DNA of 64,000 nucleotides, from NCBI RefSeq assembly GCF_003403315.2, contig NZ_CP048407.1, positions 682,001 to 746,000 on the forward strand. Direction: 5' to 3'. The position numbers and the translations under genes are program-made. The first letter of the stretch is position 1. The number at the start of each line of letters is the position of its first letter. This DNA comes from Thermaerobacter sp. PB12/4term. GTDB lineage: Bacteria > Bacillota > Sulfobacillia > Thermaerobacterales > Thermaerobacteraceae. Below, piece by piece: positions 26,471 through 33,902 of the stretch. Under the pieces are notes generated by a model. It did not search any database. It saw only the letters and a list, made by a program, of their open reading frames with translations, and was not told the origin of the DNA.

Positions 26471-27802
26471 TCAGTCGCCGCCGCCACGGGCGGACGCCGG
26501 AGCCGGTGCCATCACGGGTGTGCTCGGCAGGGGCGCCACCTCTTGCGCCGTCGCGGCGGTGGCGACAAACTCGGGATACGCCACGGTGTCGTGCTCGCCC
26601 AGGTCGAGGCCGTGCTCTTCTTCCTGGGGAGTCACCCGCAGGCCGATGGTGGCCTTGATCAGGGCGAAGGTGACGTAGGAGGCGGCGAAGGTCCACACGG
26701 CCACCGCGACCACCCCGATGAACTGGGCGACCAGCAGCTGGCTGCCGCCACCGAAGAGCAGGCCCTGTTCCTCATGGAAGAGGCCGACCGCCAGGGTGCC
26801 CCAGACGCCCGCGGCACCATGGACGGGGATGGCGCCGACCGCATCGTCCACGTGCCATCGCTCCAGGAGGGCCGTTCCTGCGAGGACGGCGAGACCGCCC
26901 ACGCCGCCGATGACAATCGAGCTGGCAGGGCTCACCCAGGCCGTTCCGGCGGTGATGGCCACCAGCCCGCCCAGGCAGCCATTGAGGGCGGCCTCCACGT
27001 CGGGCTTGCCCTGCTTGAGCCACGCCGCCAGCAAGGCCGCCAGGGCCCCGGCGGCCGCTCCCAGGTTGGTGGTGACGGCGATGCGGGCGATGTTGGCATC
27101 GGTGGCAGCCAGGGTGCTGCCGGGGTTGAAGCCGAACCAGCCGAACCAGAGGATGAAGACGCCCAGGGCCGCGAGGGTGACGCTGTGACCGCGAATCTTG
27201 TGGGGCCGCCCGTCAGGGCCGAAGCGCCCCAACCGGGGACCCAGCAGGATGACGCCGGCCAGCGCTGCCCACGCACCGACGGAATGCACCACCGTCGAGC
27301 CCGCGAAGTCCAGCATGCCGAGTTGGGCGAGCCATCCCCCGCCCCAGATCCAGTGCCCGACCACCGGGTAGATCAGCATGGACATGACCGCGCTGAAGAC
27401 CAGGTAGGAGGCGAACTTCGTCCGTTCGGCCATGGCGCCCGAGACGATGGTGGCCGAAGTACCGGCAAAGACCGTCTGGAACATGAGGAAGGCCAGGAAC
27501 GGCAGCGACAAGTCGAGGTGGCCGAAGCCGGCCTCCTGGCTGAACCAGCCCGTCGTCCCGATCAGCCCCGCGGTGTCGGCTCCGAACATCAGGGCGAAAC
27601 CGACGGTCCAAAAAGCCGGCGAGGCGACGGCGAAGTCCATCAGGTTTTTCAGGACGATGTTGGCCGCGTTCTTGGCGCGCGTGAAGCCTGCTTCGACCAG
27701 TGCAAAACCCGCCTGCATGAAAAAGACGAGAAAGGCGGCCAACAACGTCCACGCCGTGTTGAGGGCAACCGCCACCGCGTCGGCACTGACGGCCTCGGGC
27801 AT
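26471..27802 (-). CDS. amtB: Ammonium transporter (Amt family)
   Basis: 443 residues from ATG 27802 (GGGAGGGAGTGAGG upstream). About eleven transmembrane helices. Family motifs: FLVFFMQAGFALVEAGFTRAKN, FQTVFAGTSATIVSGAMAERTKF, DFAGSTVVHSVGAWAALAG (first pore His), and VHGAAGVWGTLAVGLF (second pore His). The 45-residue tail (EEEHGLDLGEHDTVAYPE...) is cytosolic, where PII proteins usually act; no glnK/glnB gene is adjacent. Expression is likely controlled by ANTAR antitermination in its leader. Confidence 0.95.
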   Translation of the reverse strand: MPEAVSADAVAVALNTAWTLLAAFLVFFMQAGFALVEAGFTRAKNAANIVLKNLMDFAVASPAFWTVGFALMFGADTAGLIGTTGWFSQEAGFGHLDLSLPFLAFLMFQTVFAGTSATIVSGAMAERTKFASYLVFSAVMSMLIYPVVGHWIWGGGWLAQLGMLDFAGSTVVHSVGAWAALAGVILLGPRLGRFGPDGRPHKIRGHSVTLAALGVFILWFGWFGFNPGSTLAATDANIARIAVTTNLGAAAGALAALLAAWLKQGKPDVEAALNGCLGGLVAITAGTAWVSPASSIVIGGVGGLAVLAGTALLERWHVDDAVGAIPVHGAAGVWGTLAVGLFHEEQGLLFGGGSQLLVAQFIGVVAVAVWTFAASYVTFALIKATIGLRVTPQEEEHGLDLGEHDTVAYPEFVATAATAQEVAPLPSTPVMAPAPASARGGGD

Positions 27803-27855
27803 GATCCTCACTCCCTCCCACGAGCTGTAAGCCGAGCACAGCAGCAGGGACCGCA

Positions 27856-27928
27856 ACAACAAGCAAAGCCCACCCGCAGCGCTACGGCTGCAGGTGGGCT
27901 CCGTTGCCCGTGGCGGACGCCGCTGTCC
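27856..27928 (-). promoter_or_regulatory. ANTAR-type antiterminator hairpins and terminator in ammonium transporter leader
   Basis: Read on the minus strand: hairpin GGAC-AGCGGC-GTCC (27928-27915), then GGGC-AACGGA-GCCC (27909-27896), then a 14-bp terminator stem with one G-T pair (27900-27867, six-base loop) followed by TTTGCTTGTTGTT. Both hexaloops have A first and G fourth. The 3' arm of the second hairpin lies inside the terminator's 5' arm, so the two structures exclude each other. Layout matches the glnR leader, including an almost identical second hairpin. The first hairpin is short (4 bp), the weakest part of the call. Confidence 0.72.
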
Positions 27929-27992
27929 TGTCCCGGCCCTGCCTGCGCGCACCCCCGCCTGCGGCGGGACGCCCAGGTCGACCTCACTTCCG

Positions 27993-28021
27993 AAGGTAGG
28001 GACCTCCTGCGGGGCCGTCAA
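27993..28021 (-). promoter_or_regulatory. Sigma-A promoter of the ammonium transporter gene
   Basis: On the minus strand TTGACG (28016-28021), 17-base spacer, TACCTT (27993-27998). Transcription would start about 60 bases before the first antiterminator hairpin. Confidence 0.65.
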
Positions 28022-28314
28022 CGATCCCGCGCTGACCGCGCCCTGACCATCCCCTGACCAGAAGATGACGGTCGGAGAAGCCTGGAGGAGCGCCGCCGGG
28101 CGCCACCCCTGCGGGCCCGCCGCTGCCTTGCCCGCGCCTGGACCGCTGACGCCTCGGGCGGGCCCGGCCGGATGGACAGGCACGGCCCGGGGAAGCCCGC
28201 GTACCATGGCCCAGGCAGGATGGGCACCTGCCCGGCATCGCCCAGGAAGGGCCCTGCCGGCCAGGCTGCGGTTTCCGGCCGGGCCTGCCGCCTGCCAGAG
28301 GAGGTCGAAACCCC

Positions 28315-30162
28315 ATGTGCGGTATCGCGGGCTGGATCGACTGGGAGCGGGATCTCACCCGGGAGGGGGCCGTGCTGAAAGCCATGACCGGCACCCTTGC
28401 ATGCCGTGGCCCGGACGACGACGGGTACTGGGTCTCCCGCCACGCCGCCATCGGTCACCGGCGCCTGATCGTCATCGACCCGGCCGGCGGCGCGCAGCCC
28501 ATGGTGCGGGAGCGGGGCGGCGGCCCCGTGGTCCTGACGTACAACGGCGAGCTCTACAACACGGCGGAATTGCGCCGGGAGCTGGAGTCCCTGGGCTACA
28601 CCTTCACCACCCGCTCCGACACGGAGGTGGTGCTGGCCGCCTACCTGGCCTGGGGAGAGCAGGCCCCCCGGCGGTTCAACGGCATCTTTGCCTTCGCCGT
28701 CTGGGACGAACCGGCCCAGCGCCTCGTCCTGGCCCGGGACCACTTCGGCATCAAGCCGCTGTTCTACCGGGAGCAGGGCACCGGCCTGATCTTTGCCTCC
28801 GAACTCAAGGGCTTGCTGGCCCATCCCGCCGTGGAGCCCGTGGTGGATGCCGAAGGGCTGGCCGAGATCTTCGCCGTCGGCCCGGCCCGCACCCCGGGGC
28901 ACGGCATCTTCCGCGGGGTGCGGGAGGTCCTGCCGGGCCACTATGTGATCTTCGACCGGCGCGGCCTGCGCCAGGGCCGTTACTGGCACCTGGAGAGCCG
29001 GCCCCATACCGATGGCCCGGCGGAGACGGTGGCGACGGTGCGCGACCTGCTGGCCGACGCCGTCCGCCGCCAGCTGGTCTCCGACGTTCCCCTGGGCACG
29101 CTGCTTTCGGGCGGCCTTGATTCCAGCGCCGTCACCGCCCTGGCCGTCCGCGCCCTGGCCGGGGCGGGGCAGGCGGAACCCCTGCGGACCTTCTCCGTCG
29201 ACTACGAGGGCAACGACCGGTTCTTCCAACCCAACGACTTCCAGCCCGAGGCCGACGCCCCCTACGTCGACCTGATGGCCCGCACCCTGGGCACCCGGCA
29301 CCGGGTGGTGCGGCTGTCGACCGCGGCCCTGGTGGAGGCCCTGCCTGCGGCCATGACGGCCCGCGACCTGCCCGGCATGGCCGACATCGACGCCTCGCTG
29401 CTGCTCTTCTGCCAGGAGATCAAGCGCGACGTCACCGTCGCCCTCTCCGGGGAGTGCGCCGACGAGGTGTTCTGCGGGTACCCCTGGTTCTACCGCCAGG
29501 ACGCGCTGGAGGCCGGGACCTTCCCCTGGTCCCTGAAGGTCGACGCCCGCCTGCAGGTGCTGAACCCGGAACTGCGGGCCCGGCTCCGCCCCGTGGAGTA
29601 CCTGGCCGAACGGTACCGGGAGGCCCTGGCGGAGGTGCCGCGCCTGGAGGGGGAAGAACCGGCCGCCGCCCGCCGCCGGGAGATCGCCTACCTGACCCTC
29701 ACCCGCTGGATGCCGGTGCTGCTCGACCGCAACGACCGGATGAGCATGGCCGTGGGCTTGGAGGTGCGGGTACCCTTCTGCGATCCCCGCTTGGTGGAGT
29801 ACGTTTGGAACGTGCCTTGGGAACTCAAGACGATGAGTGGCCGCGAGAAGGGGCTGCTACGCCACGCCCTTGAGGGCATCCTGCCGCCGGAGGTGCTCTG
29901 GCGCAAGAAGAGCCCGTACCCCAAGACCTTCAACCCCGCCTACCTGGCGGCCATGCAGGCCTGGATGCGCTCCGTCCTGGACGATCCGGCCTCGCCCCTG
30001 CGGCTGCTGATCGACGAGGCGGCGGTGCGGCAGCTGGTGGAGGCGGAAGGGGAGTTCGACATCCCCTGGTTCGGCCAGCTGATGCGCCGGCCGCAGATGC
30101 TGGCCTACCTGGCCCAGGTGGACCTGTGGCTCCGCAAGTACAAGGTCCGGATCGAGGTCTGA
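28315..30162 (+). CDS. asnB: Asparagine synthetase, glutamine-hydrolysing
   Basis: 615 residues, start MCGIAGW giving Cys2 as the mature N-terminal nucleophile; GAGGAGGTCG precedes the ATG. The glutaminase domain (1-200) has RGPDDDG, HRRL and YNGELYN; the synthetase domain has the PPi loop LLSGGLDSSA (Ser265) and SGECADEVFCGY. Converts aspartate and glutamine to asparagine and glutamate with ATP. The N-terminal propeptide is absent as usual. Some AsnB relatives amidate cell-wall meso-diaminopimelate, so that role cannot be excluded. Confidence 0.93.
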   Translation: MCGIAGWIDWERDLTREGAVLKAMTGTLACRGPDDDGYWVSRHAAIGHRRLIVIDPAGGAQPMVRERGGGPVVLTYNGELYNTAELRRELESLGYTFTTRSDTEVVLAAYLAWGEQAPRRFNGIFAFAVWDEPAQRLVLARDHFGIKPLFYREQGTGLIFASELKGLLAHPAVEPVVDAEGLAEIFAVGPARTPGHGIFRGVREVLPGHYVIFDRRGLRQGRYWHLESRPHTDGPAETVATVRDLLADAVRRQLVSDVPLGTLLSGGLDSSAVTALAVRALAGAGQAEPLRTFSVDYEGNDRFFQPNDFQPEADAPYVDLMARTLGTRHRVVRLSTAALVEALPAAMTARDLPGMADIDASLLLFCQEIKRDVTVALSGECADEVFCGYPWFYRQDALEAGTFPWSLKVDARLQVLNPELRARLRPVEYLAERYREALAEVPRLEGEEPAAARRREIAYLTLTRWMPVLLDRNDRMSMAVGLEVRVPFCDPRLVEYVWNVPWELKTMSGREKGLLRHALEGILPPEVLWRKKSPYPKTFNPAYLAAMQAWMRSVLDDPASPLRLLIDEAAVRQLVEAEGEFDIPWFGQLMRRPQMLAYLAQVDLWLRKYKVRIEV

Positions 30163-30410
30163 GCGCGGGGCGGTGGCCATGCGGCTGCCACGGCGGTGGT
30201 GTGAGGGCGGGTCGGACGGCCGTGGCGGGCAGAGGACTCCTTCTCAGGCGGCCGGACGGGCTACAACGGCCGGGTCGATCCTGGCGGCCGGATCGACCGC
30301 AGCGGTCCGGCCGGCAGGAGCGACGGCGTGCGGCCCGGTAGGCAGGGCGAACATGGACCCCGGAGCGCGAAGGGGAAGGACGGCGGGAGAGGCTCAAGGC
30401 GCGATGGATG

Positions 30411-30450
30411 ACGATAGGGCGGCCCGGGATGTCCCGGGTCGCCCTATCGT
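30411..30450. terminator. Long hairpin terminator between asnB and yceI-like gene
   Basis: 19-bp stem (30411-30429 with 30432-30450; one G-T pair) with a two-base loop, in the 339-base gap between convergent genes. Right side reads GGTTCGGGTTCC. The rest of the gap (30163-30410) shows nothing. Confidence 0.7.
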
Positions 30451-30501
30451 GGTTCGGGTTCCGGTTCGACTTCCGCTTGGTGCTCCTCTTGGGCTGCGAC
30501 C

Positions 30502-31068
30502 TCAGCCCTGGTTCGCGCCCTGCTGGACCAGCTCGACGTCCACCGACACGCGGACCTCGTCGCCCACCAGGACGCCACCGGACTCCAGCAGCATGTTCCA
30601 CTGCAGGCCGAAGTCCTTGCGGTTGACCTTGGTCTCGGCGTGGAAGGCCACCCGCTGGTTGCCCCACGGGTCCTTGCCGCCGCCCTCGTAGGTCAGGTCC
30701 CAGGTGACCTCCTTGGTCACGCCGCGGATGGAGAGGTCGCCTGTGACCTTGTACCGGTTCTCGCCGGTCTTCTCGATGCGGGTGCTGCGGAACTCGATGT
30801 GGGGATAGTTGGCCACGTCGAAGAAGTCCGCCGAGCGCAGGTGCTCGTCCCGCTGGGGCTCGCGGGTGTCCACGGTGGAGGCGTCGATCCGGGCCTCCAG
30901 CCGGGCGCCCTGGCTCAGGTCGTTGATGTTCGGCGCATCGAGGTAGCCCTCGATCTTGCCGAAGTGCCCCTTCACCGTGGAGATCATCATGTGCCGGACG
31001 GCGAACTCCACGGTGCTATGGGAGGCGTCGATGGTCCACCGAGTGACGGTGGCTGCGGCTTCGGCCAC
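30502..31068 (-). CDS. YceI family lipid-binding-fold protein
   Basis: 188 residues from GTG 31068, behind CAGGAGGTC. YceI-like lipocalin/streptavidin-type barrel: WTIDASHSTVEFAVRHMMISTVKGHFGKIEG, then ID.ASTVDTREPQRDEHLRSADFFDVANYPHIEFRST and the terminal LLESGGVLVGDEVRVSVDVELV. The family binds isoprenoid-like lipids; no signal peptide is seen, so this copy is cytosolic. It is divergent from an HxlR-type regulator, a frequent pairing that suggests redox or electrophile control (inference). Confidence 0.88.
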   Translation of the reverse strand: MAEAAATVTRWTIDASHSTVEFAVRHMMISTVKGHFGKIEGYLDAPNINDLSQGARLEARIDASTVDTREPQRDEHLRSADFFDVANYPHIEFRSTRIEKTGENRYKVTGDLSIRGVTKEVTWDLTYEGGGKDPWGNQRVAFHAETKVNRKDFGLQWNMLLESGGVLVGDEVRVSVDVELVQQGANQG

Positions 31069-31161
31069 GATCCCGACCTCCTGTCGTCCCTGGGCCGGGT
31101 TCGTCCCCAAGGGATAGTAACGAACCGGACGGCCCATAACTTACTTTAGTGAAGCAACTCT

Positions 31162-31191
31162 ATCGTATAGTGTCGCTTCCCAGGTCGTCAA
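31162..31191 (-). promoter_or_regulatory. Promoter of the yceI-like gene
   Basis: On the minus strand TTGACG (31186-31191) with TACGAT 18 bases on (31162-31167); TATACG at 31164-31169 is an alternative with 16-base spacing. This AT-rich spot also contains CTATCGTATAG, a near palindrome that could be an HxlR-type operator. The 420-base divergent gap (31069-31488) holds no other gene I can support. Confidence 0.55.
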
Positions 31192-31488
31192 CAGGCATGT
31201 TACGATGGAGATGGTCGTGACCCCGGTCATCTCCGTTTCCCGGCGCCACCGGGTCCCCCAGGATGGTGCCGGTCCCCCGGCAGGTCGCGGGGCAGCCTAT
31301 CGGCAGGAGCCGGCCATTGCCGGCGTCCGGTGCCGGGTGGCCCGGTGCAGGGTGGCCTGGAGGGCGTCCTGCGCCGCCCCCGGGGCAAGCCGTCGACCCG
31401 GCGGATCCGGAAGAGGTGCAGCGCGCCCGCCGGGCCAGCGAGGCCATCGTGCGCGAGGCGGCCCAGCGAAAGGAGGTAGCCACCGGCC

Positions 31489-31941
31489 GTGGATCCCGTC
31501 AAAGTGTGCCCGCGCTACGAGCAGGCCGTGCAGATCCTGGGCAAGAAGTGGACGGGCCTGATCTTGCGCATCCTCCTCACCGGGAAGAAGCGCTTCTGCG
31601 ACTTCAAGGCCAGCCTGCCCGAGATGAGCGACCGCATGCTCTCGGAGCGGCTCAAGGAACTGGAGGAAGCCGGGATCGTCGCCCGCCACGTGCGGGACAC
31701 GCGGCCTGTGCTGATCGAGTACGAGCTCACCGAGAAGGGGCGGGCCCTGGAGCCGGTGGTGGCCGCCATTCAGGCGTGGGCCGACCGGTGGTGCGATGGG
31801 GTGACCGCCGAACCCGCTGCCGGGGAGACGGGTGAGGGGGACGGTGGCGACGGCGGCGGTGGGGACGGGGACGCCGCTCCCGCCGGGCTCGAACAGGCCG
31901 GTCCGGACCCCGGCCGCGGTGGCGGCTCCGGCTCCGAGTGA
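31489..31941 (+). CDS. HxlR-type winged-helix regulator
   Basis: 150 residues from GTG 31489 (AAAGGAGGTAG upstream). The conserved core is residues 5-105: VCPRYEQAVQILGKKWTGLILRILLTGKKRFCDFKASLPEMSDRMLSERLKELEEAGIVARH.... Cys7 near the N-terminus is the position used by HxlR/YodB/HypR proteins to sense disulfide or electrophile stress. The 45-residue Gly/Asp-rich tail is disordered. Divergent to the yceI-like gene, which it may repress. Confidence 0.88.
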   Translation: MDPVKVCPRYEQAVQILGKKWTGLILRILLTGKKRFCDFKASLPEMSDRMLSERLKELEEAGIVARHVRDTRPVLIEYELTEKGRALEPVVAAIQAWADRWCDGVTAEPAAGETGEGDGGDGGGGDGDAAPAGLEQAGPDPGRGGGSGSE

Positions 31942-32257
31942 AGGCGGCGGCATGACGGGCTGGACCCGCCCGCCCGGTGCTCCTTCCTAGGCCTGCCCGC
32001 CGCCAGTCTGACGGTTGATCCCCACCTGGCAGCGGTCTGAGGGGCCGTTCCTGCCTTCGGCAGCGAGCCTTCCCCGGCCACCGCGCGGGACACTCCTGCC
32101 CCGCGTGCAACCGGGCGTGGAACCGCGCGCCGGCCCTGCCAGCCCCCCCTAGCGCACACGCCGGGCGATATCGATGCCGGCAGGCCTTTCCCGCCCGCCT
32201 GCCGAAGGAAACCCCGCCTGTCAACATCTGCCGCCCACGACGAGGGGGGAGAGGCCC

Positions 32258-33781
32258 GTGACCGGTGCCCATGGGCTCCAAGAGATCATCGTCGAGACGC
32301 GCTACGGCGCCCTCCGGGGCCAGACCGACGGCACGGTGTGCGTGTGGAAGGGCGTTCCCTTTGCCCGGCCGCCGGTGGGCGAGCGGCGCTTCCGGCCGCC
32401 GGAACCGCCCGAACCCTGGCAGGGCGTGCGCGACGCCACCCGCTTCGGGCCCGCCGCCGTCCAGCCCGACGACCGCCTCATCAGCAACATCACCGGCGGC
32501 GGCACCCTGCCCCAGGATGAAGACTGCCTCTACCTCAACATCTGGTCGCCCTCGCCCCAGGGCCGGCGGCCCGTGCTGGTGTGGATCCACGGCGGCGCCT
32601 ACCTGACGGGAGCCGGGTTCATCCCCTGGTATGACGGCAGCTCCTTCGCCCGGGAAGGCGACGTGGTGGTGGTCACCATCAACTACCGCCTGGGCGCCCT
32701 GGGCTTCTTGTACCTGGAGGAGGCCTTCGGCCCCGATTTCGCCGGCTCGGGCAACCTGGGCATCCTGGACCAGGTGGCCGCCCTGCGCTGGGTGAAGGAG
32801 AACATCGCCGCCTTCGGCGGGGATCCCGACCGGGTGACCATCTTCGGCGAGTCGGCGGGGGCGGGCAGCGTGGGGGTGCTGATGGCGGTGCCGGCGGCCC
32901 GCGGCCTGTTCCACCGGGCCATCCTGCAGAGCGGCTCGGGCGCCCTGGGGGTGCGCAGCCCCGAATCGGCCGCCCGGGTGGCGGCCCGGGTGCTGCAAAA
33001 TGCCGGGGTCGAACCCGGCCGGCGGGACGCCCTCTACGCCCTGCCCGCCCGCGCCTGGGTCGACGCCCTGGCGGCCCTGGGGCCGGGCCTGCCCGTGGGG
33101 CCGGTGATCGACGGCACAGTCCTGCCCGAGCACCCGCTGGCCGCCCTGGCGCGGGGGGCGGCGCGGGACGTGGCCACCCTGACCGGCGTCAACCGGGACG
33201 AGTACAACCTGTTCGCCCTGATGGACCCCGTGTGGCTGGGGGATGACGAAGCCGCCCTGCGCCGGCAGGTGGAGGCCGTGGTGGGCGCCGCCGCCGGGCC
33301 GCTCGTGGATTTTTACCGGAGCCGCGGAGAGGGCCCCCTGGGGCGGCGGCTGCTGCCCCTCATGAGCTACGCCGTGTTCGTCCGCGGGATGCTGGCCACC
33401 GCCGATGCCCAGGCGCGGGCGGGGGCGCCCGTCTGGGTCTACCGGTTCGACTACGCCACGCCGGTGCTGGGCGGCGTGCTGGGCGCCTGCCACGCCCTGG
33501 AGATCCCCTTCGTGTTCAACACCCTGGACCGGGCCGGAGCCGACCGCTTCACCGGCACGGCGCCCGAACGGCATACCATCGCCCAGGCCATGCACCGGGC
33601 GTGGATCGCCTTTGCCCGGGACGGCAACCCCCAGCACGGGGGCCTGCCTTCCTGGCCGCCCTATGACCTGCAGGACCGGGCGGTCATGGTCTTCGGGCCG
33701 GGGCCGGAAGCTCATGTGGAGCGCGATCCCTGGCGGGAGGAGCGCCAAGTCTGGGCGGAGGTGGCGGGGCCGGCGTCGTGA
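32258..33781 (+). CDS. Type B carboxylesterase
   Basis: 507 residues from GTG 32258 with GGGGGGAGAGG upstream. Type B carboxylesterase/para-nitrobenzyl esterase: WKGVPFARPPVGERRFRPPEP, EDCLYLNIWSP, WIHGGAYLTGAG oxyanion loop, catalytic Ser199 in FGESAGAGS, a Glu in the GVNRDEYNLF region, and His in GACHALEIPFVF. Hydrolyses carboxylic esters in the cytoplasm; no signal peptide. The 316-base gap before it shows nothing. Confidence 0.9.
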   Translation: MTGAHGLQEIIVETRYGALRGQTDGTVCVWKGVPFARPPVGERRFRPPEPPEPWQGVRDATRFGPAAVQPDDRLISNITGGGTLPQDEDCLYLNIWSPSPQGRRPVLVWIHGGAYLTGAGFIPWYDGSSFAREGDVVVVTINYRLGALGFLYLEEAFGPDFAGSGNLGILDQVAALRWVKENIAAFGGDPDRVTIFGESAGAGSVGVLMAVPAARGLFHRAILQSGSGALGVRSPESAARVAARVLQNAGVEPGRRDALYALPARAWVDALAALGPGLPVGPVIDGTVLPEHPLAALARGAARDVATLTGVNRDEYNLFALMDPVWLGDDEAALRRQVEAVVGAAAGPLVDFYRSRGEGPLGRRLLPLMSYAVFVRGMLATADAQARAGAPVWVYRFDYATPVLGGVLGACHALEIPFVFNTLDRAGADRFTGTAPERHTIAQAMHRAWIAFARDGNPQHGGLPSWPPYDLQDRAVMVFGPGPEAHVERDPWREERQVWAEVAGPAS

Positions 33782-33832
33782 GCGGGCGCCGCGCCGCGAG
33801 CCGGCACCGGCAGCAGAGCACCGCCAAACCGG

Positions 33833-33860
33833 AGCGGGCCGGGGATGAACCCGGCCCGCT
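33833..33860. terminator. Hairpin terminator between carboxylesterase and gltB
   Basis: Perfect 11-bp stem (33833-33843 with 33850-33860), six-base loop, between two convergent genes. No U-tract. Confidence 0.6.
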
Positions 33861-33902
33861 GCCGTGCATCGGGGGGTGTGGCGTGCCCGTGGACAGGCCG
33901 CC

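Noticed and set aside
28216-28240. Hairpin with loop ATGGGCA in the asnB leader as a third ANTAR site
   Set aside because: The loop has seven bases, no second hexaloop hairpin and no terminator with a U-tract are near.
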